Origin: Dipetalonema caudispina
Lineage: Eukaryota; Nematoda; Chromadorea; Rhabditida; Onchocercidae
Direction: 5' to 3'
DNA: 64,000 nt
Assembly (NCBI GenBank): GCA_013365325.1
Contig: JABVXV010000057.1
Span: 218,587-282,586, forward strand
The position numbers were made by a program, and so were the translations under genes. How positions within the stretch are numbered: the stretch's first letter is position 1; the number at the start of each line of letters is the position of its first letter. The notes under the pieces are model-generated. The model was not told the origin of the DNA and searched no databases. It saw only the letters and a list, made by a program, of their open reading frames with translations. Shown here in pieces: positions 25,001 through 38,399 of this stretch.

Positions 25001-27029
25001 TCCCGTATAAGAAGCACCACTAATCACTGGTATCACACCGTTTGCCGGCAAAGTTTTGTTAACAATCGCTTGTGGTGTCAACGGTTGTTGTGATGACATG
25101 ACTGTATAATAATTCCTGAAAAACGGCATTCTTTGATTACGTCCCCAACACAGATCTTCAATTGAATGATTTCGGATCGATAAATTATTAATGCAATAAC
25201 AAGTTGGAGAATAAATTGAATAATAGCAATAAATCAATAACAGTTTAAGCAGCCGATAAATCATTTGAAATGATTTAAATTCTATCTTGAACATTGCATT
25301 GGTAGCTTATCCAAGAAGCCATGTTATAATCATGCTCCATGCTCAATTTTGTCATGAATTAAAGTTTCAGACAACTTTCCGGAAAACCCGTTACTTTACC
25401 CCAAAAGTAAGAGACAGTCTGGTCACCATCTGAGAAGCAGTACCAATATGATCTATGTATGTTTGACTGTAAATACATTCAATGATTTGCATGATACCAG
25501 CCAGCACATGCTGACTTTATGTCTTTACCAGTCTCTTTCATCTTTGTTTAAAAGATCAATAAATTTCCTTGTAACATTTCATAAAAAGCAAATACAATCT
25601 AAAATCACGAATTGAGCTAATGTTTTAATCAAAAAATATGGAAAAAAAGTTCAACGACTTCTAAACTCTGAGAAGGGATACTAAAAAAAGTGAAGTTCTA
25701 AACATTTAGTATGCTATTCAAGTGCAACGATAGCAACAATTTATTCCAAAAGTAAAAAACTGTCGTGAACTCTCCAACTTTTCTTTCTCCCAATCTTTTG
25801 TCTCCCTTTCCTCACCTTCTTGTCTTTACAACTAACATATAGTTTTCAAACAGTTTCTTCAAAGATAAAATACCTTTCAGTTGCCTCTTTAAGGGTTTTT
25901 ATAAAGTATTATTATATAGTTTTCCAAAAAATTGAAGCCTAAATTCGAAATTAAATAGGTAAGATCAACGAGATAAATTTTGTCTTGCAGCAAATTGAAA
26001 AAAAATCTTAATTTAAAGTAGAAATATGGAAAAGATACTTTACTCCGATTCGATGATACTTAGAAATTATATCTAAGTAGTTTAAAACTGAAAAAATGTT
26101 GAAGGAAGGAGAGAACGTCTCTGCTTGAAAATTATGAGAATGTGCAAACTCATAATCGAAAGCATTGAAATCATAATGAGAGCTTATCCATGAATAAATA
26201 AGTTTAAGAAGAAGCAGAAAGCATATTAAGTCAACATTGGACGAAAACGTCAAAAGAAACAAATATTATTTCGCCGCCATATTTTTTTCGAAAAATTTTC
26301 ATTAAGTAAGGAAAAAAAAAATGTTTCATAACTGATCCTATCTGACATATATATTAACAACTAACAGTTATCTCATTTAATAAATTATTCTCTCTTTGCT
26401 GTATAACTGCCACAACTGTTCTTGAAACTCTCGTCATCAATGATAGGTTTCATGCAAAAATTGGATCATAATAATAAGTTGGGTTTTATTTTTTATTGTA
26501 GTAAAATTAAAAATTTCTCAAAAATTTGAAAGTATGTGACATTTGAAAACTAGCTTTTAATCAATTTCCCATTCTCGAATACTATTTACCTTTTTACAAA
26601 ACACTTCTATAGCGCTAAGATTGTACAAAACCAATCTATCTGTGTGTAGTAATTGGCCTAATTGATTGCATTTTTGAAATTGAAAAATTCAGCTTTTGGA
26701 ATTTTGCATTATTTGAAAAAAAAAATAGATTTTTAGATAATTTCAGCTAAATTAGATATAATGAAATTTACGATCACGAGCTTACCTGTGTTTTGGGCAA
26801 TTAGCACCAATAACAGGCCTTCGTTCCGGCACCTGCCACTCGCTAACGGATGATGAATCAAAATTCGAGAGTTCTGGAATTGAACCACGTTCACGAGCGT
26901 GCCAAGCGGCAATCGAATGTGATTGATACTGGTCGTTTTGCGACGACGATGAAGTAACCGGCAATGGCCAGTTACAGTATTTTGGCCACTCGCTAGAGTA
27001 ACGAATGTCACTACGACGATTTCTTTCCA
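22039..27029 (-). CDS. SLC35F1/F2-type solute carrier
   Basis: Nine exons join in consistent phase: 27029-26786 (candidate N-terminal), 25115-24891, 24765-24659, 24459-24266, 24011-23852, 23160-23004, 22921-22714, 22542-22369 and 22218-22039. From ATG 25099 the protein is 462 residues; with the first exon it exceeds 540. About ten hydrophobic segments are present. Family-diagnostic stretches are GQILSLCLCGTGVGSQLLSD, DVEANYIIVYAYQFTNLTSI, LLDCSTIPIILLLSWLFLST and YLGMVGLFGSVISGIQ, all close to mammalian SLC35F1/F2. SLC35F proteins belong to the drug/metabolite transporter fold; substrates are poorly defined for F1, and SLC35F2 has been linked to queuine/queuosine uptake and to the drug YM155. 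Both tails are cytosolic in the family and here are Ser/Pro/Gln-rich. The final exon adds 59 hydrophilic residues after the last membrane helix. Exon 22542 has an alternative in-frame acceptor 39 bases upstream. Confidence 0.93.
23315..23333. repeat. (TA)n microsatellite
   Basis: About nine TA units inside an SLC35F intron. Confidence 0.85.
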
Positions 27030-28238
27030 CTGCAATTGAAACCAGTAAACTATCCTTTACTTCTAATGTAAAAGCAAATAATGATTGATTTTATTCGTCC
27101 TATAACATCACTTCTATGTGACATACTGACGATCGTTTGTCATTTTCTTTTTATTTTAGTATCCATTCGAGAATCTATCGACTTGTACCTAATCAAAATG
27201 GAAACCCAAAAGCAATTTTACTGTTATAACAATAAGCCAAGGAAATAATGTTATTACTTCTGTTATCATTCAATGGATGGTCATTATTAAAAGCAAACAA
27301 TCGCAAAAATTTTCCTCAATTCATCAATTAAATTGCGCAATGTGAAATTGGAATGATAATTAAAATTCCTTTGTCAGTCAAATATTTATCTCCAAGATAA
27401 AAAAAAAAAAAACAATGATATATAATGAACTTGTTCTGTTCGATTATGTATATACTATTATGAACGAAGAATGAATGTGTCGTTTAAAAAATGGTCCCAA
27501 TTTCCAGCTCTTTTTTCTTTGATATCAATTCCCTTGCCAATAGCATCTTTTCTCTTCCTTTTTCAATAAATTAAGAGAAAGAAAAAAATTTACTGAAATA
27601 CCGATTCTTCAAATTTACTCTAGTTTATAGAACAGTATTCAAAAAGTACTAATAGGATCCCTAGCTCCTTTTTAAAAAAAAAAAAAAAAAAAGATATCTG
27701 AAAGGAATTATCAAAGTACTTCTTCTGCAATTTATGTAACAGTGAAGAAAGATAAGTGTAATTAATTAATATAGCAAAATTTAATTTATCCTGCAGCAAT
27801 AAAAAGGTGTATATATTGTGGATATGTCTTTCATGCCAAATTTTGTGACCTTCAAAAGTAATCGATATTCAAGCACTCATGGCTTATATGTGTACAGCTT
27901 ATTAGTTGAATTCAAATTAGAAAATTACGATTATACCAAAATATGCGACAGAACCAATGAAATCACGCACAAATAAATTACTATTAAAGTTGGAATTTTA
28001 GGACTATCATATTTGGAACGTTATATCTGATGAAAACAGAGAGGGCGTTTGTTTACATATACAATCATAGTAGTGGTGAACAACTGTAGTGTTATGATTA
28101 TGAGAAATCACATAGATAAAGTTGCTTATATTATCATCTTCGAAAATTAGAATAATAGAGTCCTAATTAATTCAGAATTTAAAAATTAATAGAAATAATC
28201 AATATGAGAAGAAATAAATTTATGACACTACAAAGTTG

Positions 28239-28359
28239 TTTACAGGATATTTTTAAGAAAAAATGTCATAATTGTACATATTCTGTAGCACGAACATCGT
28301 TTCCAGCTATATTCTCGATATTACAACTTTAATCCGTTTAATAGAGGTGAAGAACAGTA
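28239..28359. repeat. Left copy of a 121-bp direct repeat bordering the gap
   Basis: The 121 bases from TTTACAGGAT to GAACAGTA are identical to 28460-28580 on the far side of the run of Ns. The repeat ends exactly at the gap on this side. Confidence 0.95.
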
Positions 28360-28459
28360 NNNNNNNNNNNNNNNNNNNNNNNNNNNNNNNNNNNNNNNNN
28401 NNNNNNNNNNNNNNNNNNNNNNNNNNNNNNNNNNNNNNNNNNNNNNNNNNNNNNNNNNN
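28360..28459. other. Assembly gap (100 N)
   Basis: Exactly 100 Ns, the usual placeholder for a gap of unknown size. The two abutting ends are the same sequence, so the gap is most likely an unmerged contig overlap rather than missing DNA. Confidence 0.97.
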
Positions 28460-28580
28460 TTTACAGGATATTTTTAAGAAAAAATGTCATAATTGTACAT
28501 ATTCTGTAGCACGAACATCGTTTCCAGCTATATTCTCGATATTACAACTTTAATCCGTTTAATAGAGGTGAAGAACAGTA
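28460..28580. repeat. Right copy of the 121-bp direct repeat
   Basis: Identical to 28239-28359 and starts with the first base after the Ns. Confidence 0.95.
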
Positions 28581-29510
28581 GCACTTAACCCGGATGAACT
28601 GGATGATGACATTACAGGAAAGGTCATAAGAGCAAACCAACATTAACTAATGAGACGTGAATAAGCATAAAATTAGAGTTGCATGCATGTAATGATATAA
28701 AATATTGAGCATTCATTTCTTCATTTTTGGCCAAATATCTGACACTTCTGAACATTTAGAAAAAAAATAATGGCTCAAAATTATCAAAGTCAATTTTGAA
28801 ACCAATTTTATTTTCCTATAGAAGATTGCTTAATTTAAATAAGAATTAGTTTACTCTTCAGACTGAATGATGGAAAAAGGTTAAATGAAACAGAAATTGA
28901 AATAAAGTAAATAATAGTGTTTATCACAAATACTTGGAATATAGATAGAAAAAGAATTGAATTTTGCAAATTCAAGGTAGATAATAAAGTACCTTTCGGG
29001 AAAAGATCAAAGAATTCTGAAGAAATTTTATTTTACAACTGACACATCGTTTTCGTAAATTTGCAATTGAATATTCGGTGAAAAAATATCTGAACGGAAA
29101 GTAATCATTGCACTATTAAGAAATCATTTAGGAAGAAAAAGATTCTCGTCCTAAGAAATTTCGAAAAATATTGTTTGTTCGACAATCATTTGGAGGAGCT
29201 GTCAAAGAAAAACAATTAATCACAGCTTGAATTGTTTTCAATCATATTTTGGTCCTTCCAAGAAATCTTAGCAACTATTCTACTTTAATACATTTTACCT
29301 TCACTTCTTTCTACTACTTTCCTTTTTTGATGCCTTTTATCATAATGAATATAATTGTCAAAATTCAAAAAGCATCTCAGGAAAAGGTCTTCTAAATTAC
29401 TTCAAAGATATGTGCCCAAGGTTCAAATAGCATTCCACGACGTTTGCCATGTAAAAGTTCATCTTGCTGTACCGTTGAAAAAACAGTAGCAAATCTACTC
29501 CTACCGCGTG

Positions 29511-29590
29511 TGTGTATGTGTATGTGTGTATGTGTGTGTGTATGTGTGTGTGTGTATGTGTGTGTGTGTATGTGTGTGTGTGTGTATATG
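29511..29590. repeat. Compound (GT)n/(GTAT)n microsatellite
   Basis: About 80 bases of alternating GT units interrupted at intervals by TATG. It stays open in several frames and so creates spurious Thr-His or Val-Cys reading frames. Confidence 0.9.
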
Positions 29591-29917
29591 TTTGTTGCAG
29601 AAAGAAAAGCCGAACAAGAAATATTAATTTGAGAGCACAATTTCAAACTCTTTAATGATGAACTTTTCCATCTCTTCACAAACACTGATGACGTGGTTTA
29701 TTTCTTGATCACCTAAGTACATCATACAACGTCATTTTCACAGTGTACTTACAAGTACTGATAAGCTCGGAGAGAGTATCACATATCATGGAAATGAATG
29801 CTAACATACGGAAGTTTATTTTGAATTTGTTTATAAAACTTCTAAAAACCTATCATAGAATATTTCTACTTTTTTTGTGGTTATTCTTTCCTCAAGTTCT
29901 TATCATACGTTGATTGG

Positions 29918-29950
<33 letters not shown>
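29918..29950. repeat. Poly(A) run, 33 bases
   Basis: Longest homopolymer in the window; length is likely to be imprecise in the assembly. No target-site duplication or retroposed gene was recognised next to it. Confidence 0.85.
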
Positions 29951-29952
<2 letters not shown>

Positions 29953-32285
29953 AACCTTTGATGCCTTTAATTTTATAACGCCAATATCAAAAAAAAATGG
30001 ATTATTATTAATAAAGGTATGAAGAGTGGTATCACACCAGGTGGTAATTACATTTCCTTATTAACCTGAAAAATTTTGATATATATATATATATCTTGGA
30101 TTCTTAAATAGATCACATGTGCCTTATAAACAGGATTGAGCATTAAAATATAATTGTTGATCACATCTATACATTAATTAGAATCTTACAGGAATGATTA
30201 ATCCCATGAGAAGCAATATTAATAAGAAGTAATAAAGCAGAATGAATTAAAAGGAATGAGAAAAAGGTGACAAATGTTTGAAATATGCGCAAGAGATGAA
30301 AAAACAGAAGTGACACGTTTGACGTAGATGACTTGGAATGCTATCGCTAACCATTGAATAATCAAAATGATTATTGCACGAAGAAAAAAGGAAGAAGCCA
30401 AGAAGCCCACCTGCCTAAACTTTATCAGGCCTATTCAAGACTTCTTATACTACCCAATAGCCTATATTCCAATGCTGTTTTCTTTTTAAGAGATGCACAA
30501 AGAAATTGGAAGAATAGAGCCCACCCAATTTCATCAGTCTACTCATAAGGCCTATCGATTATTCCATGGACTTTGCTAGTCTTCCCATGTTTGCCAAAAA
30601 AAGAGAAAGTTGCAAAGTGATAGTACATCACCCAATTGTTTCATAACTGACAAACTAACTTTCGTAGAACTTTTTCTTCATTTCTCTTTCCCTCCCTTTC
30701 TTTTTCTTCTCAAAATGAATTGAACTGCTATCTCAATTCAAGGACAAATAATAGTAATAATTATATTTATAATTGTATATCGTTAAAATTTTACTGATAC
30801 CAAATCTTTTTTTGGATAGATGAAATGAATGACTTTTATTACAAACATTCCTTTTTCAAATTTTACGAGCCAATTTAGCTTAGCTTACTTTTTACAACAC
30901 AAAAAATAGAAAATATATTTTAAACTGATATTATTCGAAATCGAAATTGTGCATTTTAGCAGAGAAAATAAGGGAGAGAAGATTTATGAAAATTAATTCA
31001 TCAATTACATAACAATCAGTAAGCTTCAATAATCTTTAACTTCTCTGAGAATTTGATAAAGAATTTTCAGAAATTTTTTTTTCACTAATTTAACAACGTA
31101 AGGAAAAGACAGGTTGAAGAAATTTTTATTTACAATTAGTTCGTTATTTACAAACAAAAAATGAAATATGTGAGAAGGGGCCAATATCGATTTTTGATTG
31201 CAACTTTTTTCTTTACCCATTGGAAAATCAACACAGATGTACATTTAGGTAGTTTAGTGAAATGAAACAAATTACTATCAATGGATATACTCTACAACAA
31301 CTTCAATTATCATTCATTATCTTTATAGCAACAATGATGAATAAATAGATGGCAGAAAGATTTTGTGAAAAAAAAGATTATTCATCCTTATCATTGATAG
31401 AATTTGTCTTCCATCCCTAATTTTTTATGATTCGTTTAAAATTTATCATTAATTATCAAATCATGAATAATAATGTATTATATGTCAGATGTTTCAAAGG
31501 AACTAATTTAGAGCATAAATTTCCTATATTTGATAAACTATCGAGAGATAAGTAAAGGAGAAGGTTAGCATTTTCTCTCGGAGAAATTATCAAATAGCAG
31601 TATCAAGATAACATAAAGAACTTCTGGAACTATCCGGATCCTGAATAATTCATTCCAATAACTCACCATTCTTCCTCAAATAATCTGAGCATTCAGCAAC
31701 TACTGTCTACTTTTCAACTCTTACACATATGCATCGATAACGTCATGAATTTTCGGCAATCGCTATTTGAATAGCAACCTAATCCGGTTCTCCTTTTTTT
31801 TTCCGTACCCTTGGGATTTACGGTTTGTGGGTAGATCGTATTGGATATTGGAAATTTTCATCGTTTCGAATTTAACAATTTCTTATTTTCTCAAACTTCG
31901 AAGTGCTTTTTTTTTTAGTGGCAGATTTTTTTTATAGAAATAGGAATAACTGTTTAAGAAAATTAGGCTTAGGGTGGTTATCTTCGCCTTCTCTACGTTT
32001 AATAAGAGGTAAAATTTGGAGAGAATAGTTGAATAGAAATAGGAAGAAGTTAGTATGTTAACATTATCATAAATATTTTCCAGCTGCATACTTTTCCCTG
32101 TAAGAAGGAAAGAGACAAAGAGAGAAGAAGAGAACGAAAACTCAGTTTGTAATCCACTGATCGATGTTCATACATATTTATTCACTGATCATAGTTGCAT
32201 CAATAATTTGCTGTATATAAAACTCTGAAAATATCTGCCGAAGTATTTATTGACTAACTGGGTTAACTTCCCGAAGGAATTCTCA

Positions 32286-34391
32286 ATGCTTTCTATACCA
32301 CTTTGCAAACTTCTTGTCAATCTTACCAACAATACACTTCTGCAGTATCGGGTAAGTGAGTGAGTACCTTTCATTTCAAACTTAAAACAAATTCATTTAT
32401 TTTTGAAAGTAATCGTTCATTGTGTGTTTTTTTTCTTCTACTGAACATATGCAAACATTTCTGTTTTATTGGATATTTTCTTGCACATTGTCTTATTTGC
32501 TTTTAACTGTAGAATGACGTTTCACTCGCCTGCAGGAGTTTGGTTTATTTGTACCTTGATGGTTGACTCAATTAATTTGAATTATTGGTATAGTATTCGT
32601 TATAATTACTGTTGCAGTTTACATGGGTTCTACGAAGGGTTTTTGCACCAGAACCGACACAGTTGGGATGTATGCAGCGAAATCCAGCTGAACATCCAGA
32701 TCTTATGAAACTCGAGGTTGTGGAAATTGAGGATTTGAAGCCAGCAGGACCTTTAAAAGTTATTTTACTCAAAGATGTAGAAGGTTAGTTTATATATTAG
32801 AATTATTCCATGTTTCAGCTTATCACATAAGTACTAAGTGCATTCTAGGAATCACGACGTTTCTATAGGAAAAGGGAATCTTAAAAAGTGGGAAGTTCCC
32901 CAGGATCCGCTTGTATTTGAATTTGATTTTTTCCTGTGAAGGATTTTTGATGAACGAATTTTTTACTTTTACTACATATTATCATGAGAGTGTTCGATTA
33001 TCTAAGGGAAATAAGCTTGAAGAGTAGAACTTTTGATTGATGAATTGGTGACCCAATTAATCTGAAATGTGATTTCTGGGTTGCTAACTAGTCACTTCTT
33101 CCAAAATACATTAACAGATACGGGCATAGTAATTAAGTAGAAAAGAATTAAATATGGCGTTTGAAATCCTTAGTTTGAAAATTTAACTTTCAAGGTATTG
33201 GTAATCAATTTGACGTGGTTGAAGTGAATCGTCGACTTGCACGAACAGATCTATTATTAACGCAAAAGGCAGCATATGCTTCACCATTCAATTTGCAGTA
33301 TTATGGAGAGATGAGGGAGGTTTGTTTACTTAAAGTAATTTTTGACTACAACTGATAGGAATTTTGTGACTCTCCTAATCCTTGGGGATTAGAAGTGTGT
33401 GAAGTGAAATAACACCTGTACTAAAAAAAATAGTACTTCAAAAATGACTGCTTAGTTCATTTTCTGGAAAAAAATCCATACCTTTTAAGATTTTCTCCAA
33501 GTGTCGTTTTCAGAAAATGAAAGATGAATTGACAAAACGAGTTCGCATTCCATACGATTACATATTGCTTGGAAGAGAATTGACCAAAAAAGTTATACCT
33601 CTTCGAGTTTCTATGGAAAATCCTTGGTTATTAGACAAATTGATCGTTAAAGCTTCTTTACGGCAAGAGGTAGTTTTTCATTATTTTTGAGGAACAGAAG
33701 TTCTTCATCTCACTTGTAGTTTATGATTAGCAGCCGAACTGACTTGTTAATCCTATATTCAATATATTGCCTTTTTCATCCTACACGAAACAGACTTCAG
33801 TATCCCCTCAATGCACCAAATTGTGCAGAAACTTAAGATGATTGTTTGCACTTTTTTTTCACCCCCTTGTGAAAAGAAGAATTATCTGTATTTATATATC
33901 ATGTGACATTTCAGGGAATTGAAGTTATAGATAACATGATTTTCCTCGAAAATAGTTTGAGAGGACCAAATATCGAACTAGAAGCCTTTCTGCTACGATT
34001 TTATGTGGTTGTTTGTAATCAATATATTATCCCCATGATTGGTCGTATTTGCCACACTTCATCGGACGAAAGCAAACAGGTCCATTGTTTTCGAAGTCCA
34101 GATGCTTTTTTGAAAGTTTTCAATGCATGTTGCGGACTCCATGCGACTTAATTTTCGTGATATTTTTTTTATTACCTAAACACCTCTTATATTGATCTTG
34201 TTTCCGGATCTGGAGATCAAAAAAGTGCATTATTACAGGTACTTTATCCTGAAATAACCCGAATGCCAACTAAGGAGGATCTCGAAAAGTATAACATACT
34301 CGAAGAGAAGCCATATTTCGCGGAAAAAGCAGAAATCCTAGGAGACTTTGATGTTGTTGGTCTTATGAAAAAAAGACGAAATAACAAATAA
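32286..34391 (+). CDS. mrpl-9: Mitochondrial ribosomal protein bL9m (MRPL9)
   Basis: Six exons: 32286-32351, 32618-32783, 33195-33319, 33514-33669, 33915-34079 and 34239-34391, with phases 0,1,0,0,0, give 276 residues. Residues 1-30 are basic and hydrophobic without acids (MLSIPLCKLLVNLTNN...), as expected for a mitochondrial presequence. They are followed by FTWVLRRVFAPEP, which resembles the start of metazoan MRPL9, and the bL9 signature KVILLKDVEGIGNQFDVVEV with an ARxxLL...KAAYASPFN continuation, equivalent to the bacterial L9 N-domain (VILLxDVxxLGxxGDVVxVxxGYARNxLxPxxxAxxA). The protein belongs to the mitochondrial large subunit near the L1 stalk base. The C-terminal part is diverged, as is usual for animal MRPL9. 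The gene is convergent with U2AF35, 805 bases downstream. Confidence 0.92.
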
Positions 34392-35195
34392 AAATTGTAG
34401 ATTATAGTTGTCTGTAGCTATAAGCGGCTAACATATATTCTCTGTAATACAAAGTGCAATTGTCAAGGGGAAATCTTGCACGGAAAACAGTAATTCTAGA
34501 AAACTTTCAGTCATAGGGTAAGTTGGGCTTGTGAAGATGAAAAGTGACTTATTCAAAAAATATTAATAAATAACCACAGCAAAAATAATGCACAATCATT
34601 ATTTGGAAAATATAATACAAGAAGTCAACACATGTAGGGATCCCGCTTATTAGCTCCCACAGCTAAAACTGATAACAACGTGGACAGAATACCAGTATCA
34701 ATCGCTTTAAAATCAATGTGATCCATCTAAGGGAGGGGTCCAAGCAGCATTACTAGGGAACTTTAAATAGTTCCGTAATTTAATTTATGTTGAGAAACTG
34801 AATCCTCTTTTCTTGAAAAAGTGAAGGATTCACTGATCTTGGAATTATTACAAATATTATTAAAAAAGACCTCTAAATATTTCGAAAACTCCACGTTAAG
34901 CACACCAAATTCAGGGATTCAAAAAGGTGTCACAATAAAGCCAATCTCTCCTATGCGGTTTGGATCTTGTATAAACTTTATGGAGCCATCCATTAAAAAA
35001 ATCCCTGAAACACGATGGAGTGAACAAAGCTACAAGGACTACTTAGGGTCGAGTTTACAAATGTCACGATGTTTCTCTCTCTCTCACAATAATCATTATA
35101 TATAAAACTACATAAAATGACAAAACCATCCAACAACCAACATCAGTTAAAGAACAAATGGTAATGTTCAAACATATGACTGTAAGCTCAATACA
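34392..35195. other. 3' spacer between convergent MRPL9 and U2AF35
   Basis: Holds both 3' UTRs. A 94-codon plus-strand frame at 34821-35105 has no splice partners or recognisable motifs and was not accepted. Confidence 0.5.
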
Positions 35196-37528
35196 TTAGT
35201 ATCGTCGGCTACGTTCCCTCTCTCGCCAGTCATCACGAGATCGATCGCGTGGTGACCGGTCACGTCGACGATCGCGTTTTGCGCTCGGATAGTGGCCTGC
35301 TTCATCTGCATAACGACCTCTGCAAATATTTCATCCAGAAATTTAGACGAATAAAAGCAGACTCTTAGAAACAGTAAGTTTACAACGAATTTATTACCAA
35401 GCGATGCATTTCTGGAATAACTTTTCTGTATTTAGATATCTCCTGCAGTGGTTACTTGGTATTCAAGATTTTGGCTAATTGACGATTTCAGAAATTCAGC
35501 CATGGAACAATTAATAAAGACATGAATCAACCATGAACTACAGAGGATCCCAAGCTAGAAATGAGCGACATATAATTCATAAGAATAGTGAAATACCTGC
35601 GACCAAACAGCCTCTCTCCCAACTCCGAACTAATCGCTTTCAGATGCATAAAATTACAGAATCCACCCTTATAACACGTGGTCACTTCATGTTGACGGCA
35701 ACGAGATTCTCGGAAATCTGTCACTGGTGAAAGCTCTGCGTATATCGGTTGTCCGTTAAACCTGAAATTTCCAGTTTTTTAATTATTTTAAAGGAATGAG
35801 ACTTGTAAAAAGGAAAAGGTGCCAAAACTATTCGTAAATCAAATGAAATCCACCAAAAAAACAGGTAGCACTAACTCACCTAGAAAATAATTGAAGTAAA
35901 GTCACAAAGCAAGAGAGCTATTTCTCTACACCCTAACCAACAACAATTTACCTTTCGAGGGTCGTCATCGCATCAGAGAATGTATGAGAAATATCTAAAT
36001 TAGGATTAGTTAGTGTTACTAAAGACTGAATAAGTGCTTATGTTGTTCACTAAATTCTTGAAATTTCATTAAATTTACATATTCCTGGCCGATCCAGAAC
36101 ATAGTACTGCTTTCCGGAGAGAAGATTGCTTAAGAAGTTGCACTTTTGACTACAGAATTTGTATTATGGATCTAAATATAATTGAATCAGATGCAGTATC
36201 TAAAAGAATGGTTGGTAAGATTGCTGCTGTAGCAATGAGCCATTTAATTTGGATTCGCCAGGTACCGCTGATAGAGCGACGTTGAGAATCTAAACAAGTT
36301 GAGCATCAGTTTTCGATAGGAGAACGGTTTACAAGAGTATACTTATGCAACTCCTCACCCTATTCTGAAATTCAGAAAGAACTTTCATAAACTACTCCAC
36401 TTTCCTGGTCTCCTTGAAAAAGTGCTCAAAATCCGGATCCAAAAAACCAAAACAGAAGAAAAAACAAAATTTTGACGATGCCACAGAAAAGAACCTAGAT
36501 GACAACCTGAAACATGCAATGCGGGGCTTACGAATATATAATTGTTAGGATATGATTACTTCCCTAACTTACCAACGATTTTCAAGATCCTTCACCGCCT
36601 TTTCAGCGTCTTCTTCTCGCATGAATTTCACATATACATTACCAATCATATGTTCGCCAATATTTTCACAAACATTCATCTCATCTATTTCACCATACTT
36701 CCTTTCCAGTTCAGTAAACACCTGGAACGATCCAAATGATTCCATAAACATTACTAAATCATTCCAGATAGTTTCAAAATATTGAAAAATGACCTGGTAG
36801 ATTTTTTAAGCATTAGTTATAACCTGTAAGTTTTTCACATGCACTGGCATTATTAAGTCCTTCTACAAATATTCGTGATTCTAAACTAAACCGAGGCAGA
36901 AAAATCGAAATACTAACAAGAATTTTTAAAGGCAATATTACTACTCACTTCTTCATAGAACTCATCAAAATAAGCTTGCTCCTCGTCATTCTTTTTCCCA
37001 ACCTCTGAAAATAAGTTCCTTGAAACAACCATTATAACATGTTTCCTGGTAGAGACGACAATTTAACCAAAACTTTCAAAATATGCCACAGAATTCGAAC
37101 TTACTATCGAAAGCATCTGCCTGACGCACATCAACAATCGGGTTATGGTAAAAATTCTGAAGTAAAACAGTTGGAGAAAATGTTGGTCGATGATGAGTTC
37201 GTGAGCACTTATCACCGTGACGACAGGCACCAATCTAAAAAAAAATGGAATTTTCAAAAATTTTTAACAGTCATGAATGTCTTCAATGCCCGTGATAACT
37301 ACAGCCAATAACATAATCGTTTTACACATGCCAGGAAATTCTAACATGAGCCTTCTTGCTAATTTTCAGTCAACATACAATATTAAGCGTTGATTTAGTA
37401 CCAACCTTAAAGTAGAACGAACAATTAACTTTATCTTTTTCGGTACCATAAATAGAAGCTAAATATTCGGCGCCTGAAAGTCCTTCCGTTTGTTGATAAC
37501 CATATGATCCCGTACGTCGACCAGCCAT
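35196..37528 (-). CDS. uaf-2: Splicing factor U2AF 35-kDa subunit
   Basis: Six exons, 37528-37406, 37234-37105, 37004-36949, 36721-36573, 35761-35597 and 35319-35196, all in phase, give 248 residues (human U2AF1 has 240). Order: N-terminal [20 protein letters not shown]; first CCCH zinc finger (C-x7-C-x5-C-x3-H, ending GDKCSRTHH); RRM-like UHM ([36 protein letters not shown]) with its [19 protein letters not shown]; second CCCH finger ([19 protein letters not shown]); and a short RS/RD-rich tail in the last exon. U2AF35 reads the AG at 3' splice sites as partner of U2AF65. In nematodes the same factor recognises the TTTTCAG consensus, which matches the acceptors seen throughout this window. 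Acceptors of this gene itself include TTTTTAG and TTTGCAG. Confidence 0.97.
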
Positions 37529-38399
37529 CAATCCTTTTGGTTCCTATCTCTCCGCTCAGTTCTGAATTTATGTACTTTTCAATAATTCAACATAACATTA
37601 ATAAACTCTAAAAATAACAAAACGAATCTGTATTACCTGTATGGGTATCAAATATCATAAATGTCATAGCAGTTATGCATAAGTATACATGAACGTAATT
37701 GTAAAGTATACTTCTATTGTAGCTACACGGATTACGTCTCAGTACAGATTTATCCAACAAGACAAGTAATTCAACAGCTAATTCTTCCTTTAAAAAGCAC
37801 TTAAATAGTCCTCTTCTATCACGTAAAATAAGTGTAAATTACACGTACGTCCAACAATCACAAACGAAATGACACACACAATAAAAAAATGTCACAGTAT
37901 CCTGACGGAATTTCGTGTCGAAATCCCATTTTCTGAAGAAGCCAAATGATGGATCTTATTCATACCGCCAAAATGATAATAGGATGTGACTGTTGCGCTT
38001 CTCGAAGTTGTAGTGCTATTTCGTGCGCGCTAACAGCAATAGTGATCAGTGATATTAATAGTAAAAGTTGACATTTGACTAATCATCTCATACACTTATG
38101 TACATAATTCCAAGATTAGGAGAGTCGGAGAAGCAAATCGATGATATATCTGCCTGAGGTATTAATTAATTGGCCAGATATTTCATTATCAGGCACATAC
38201 ACAAGTATATATTGTGTGCCTTACTTTAGTTACCTTATAAATAGTGCATGAGTAGAATATAGAATCACCGAATATTGAGAATTGTTGTGGAATGCAGGAT
38301 GCACTGTCTATGGAAGTGTTACCTATCAGTCGTTAGCATAGGCCTTTCCTTTCCTAATGGTATTGATTTGTTAGTAGAAACGATATAATGCCGGTGTCG
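37529..38399. other. Divergent upstream region of U2AF35
   Basis: AT-rich with no accepted frame. Probably holds the U2AF35 promoter. Confidence 0.5.

Larger units (their letters stand above)
27030..32285. other. Gene-poor interval with assembly gap and simple repeats
   Basis: Contains the N gap at 28360-28459 and its duplicated flanks, a GT/GTAT microsatellite, a 33-base A run and a short TA run near 30081. It may also contain earlier exons of the SLC35F gene, whose first visible exon begins mid-codon. A minus-strand frame ending near 29392 (KRRGMLFEPWAHIFEVI) is partly built on the microsatellite and is not accepted as a gene. Confidence 0.45.

Noticed and set aside
28272..28553. Open frame spanning the assembly gap
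   Set aside because: It is translated through 100 Ns and its two ends are the same repeated sequence.
29392..29685. Thr-His-rich minus-strand and Val-Cys-rich plus-strand frames
   Set aside because: They are translations of the GT/GTAT microsatellite. The short tail FEPWAHIFEVI has no acceptor that separates it from the repeat convincingly.
34821..35105. 94-codon plus-strand frame after MRPL9
   Set aside because: Lies in the 3' spacer between convergent genes, without motif, splice sites or coding-like composition.
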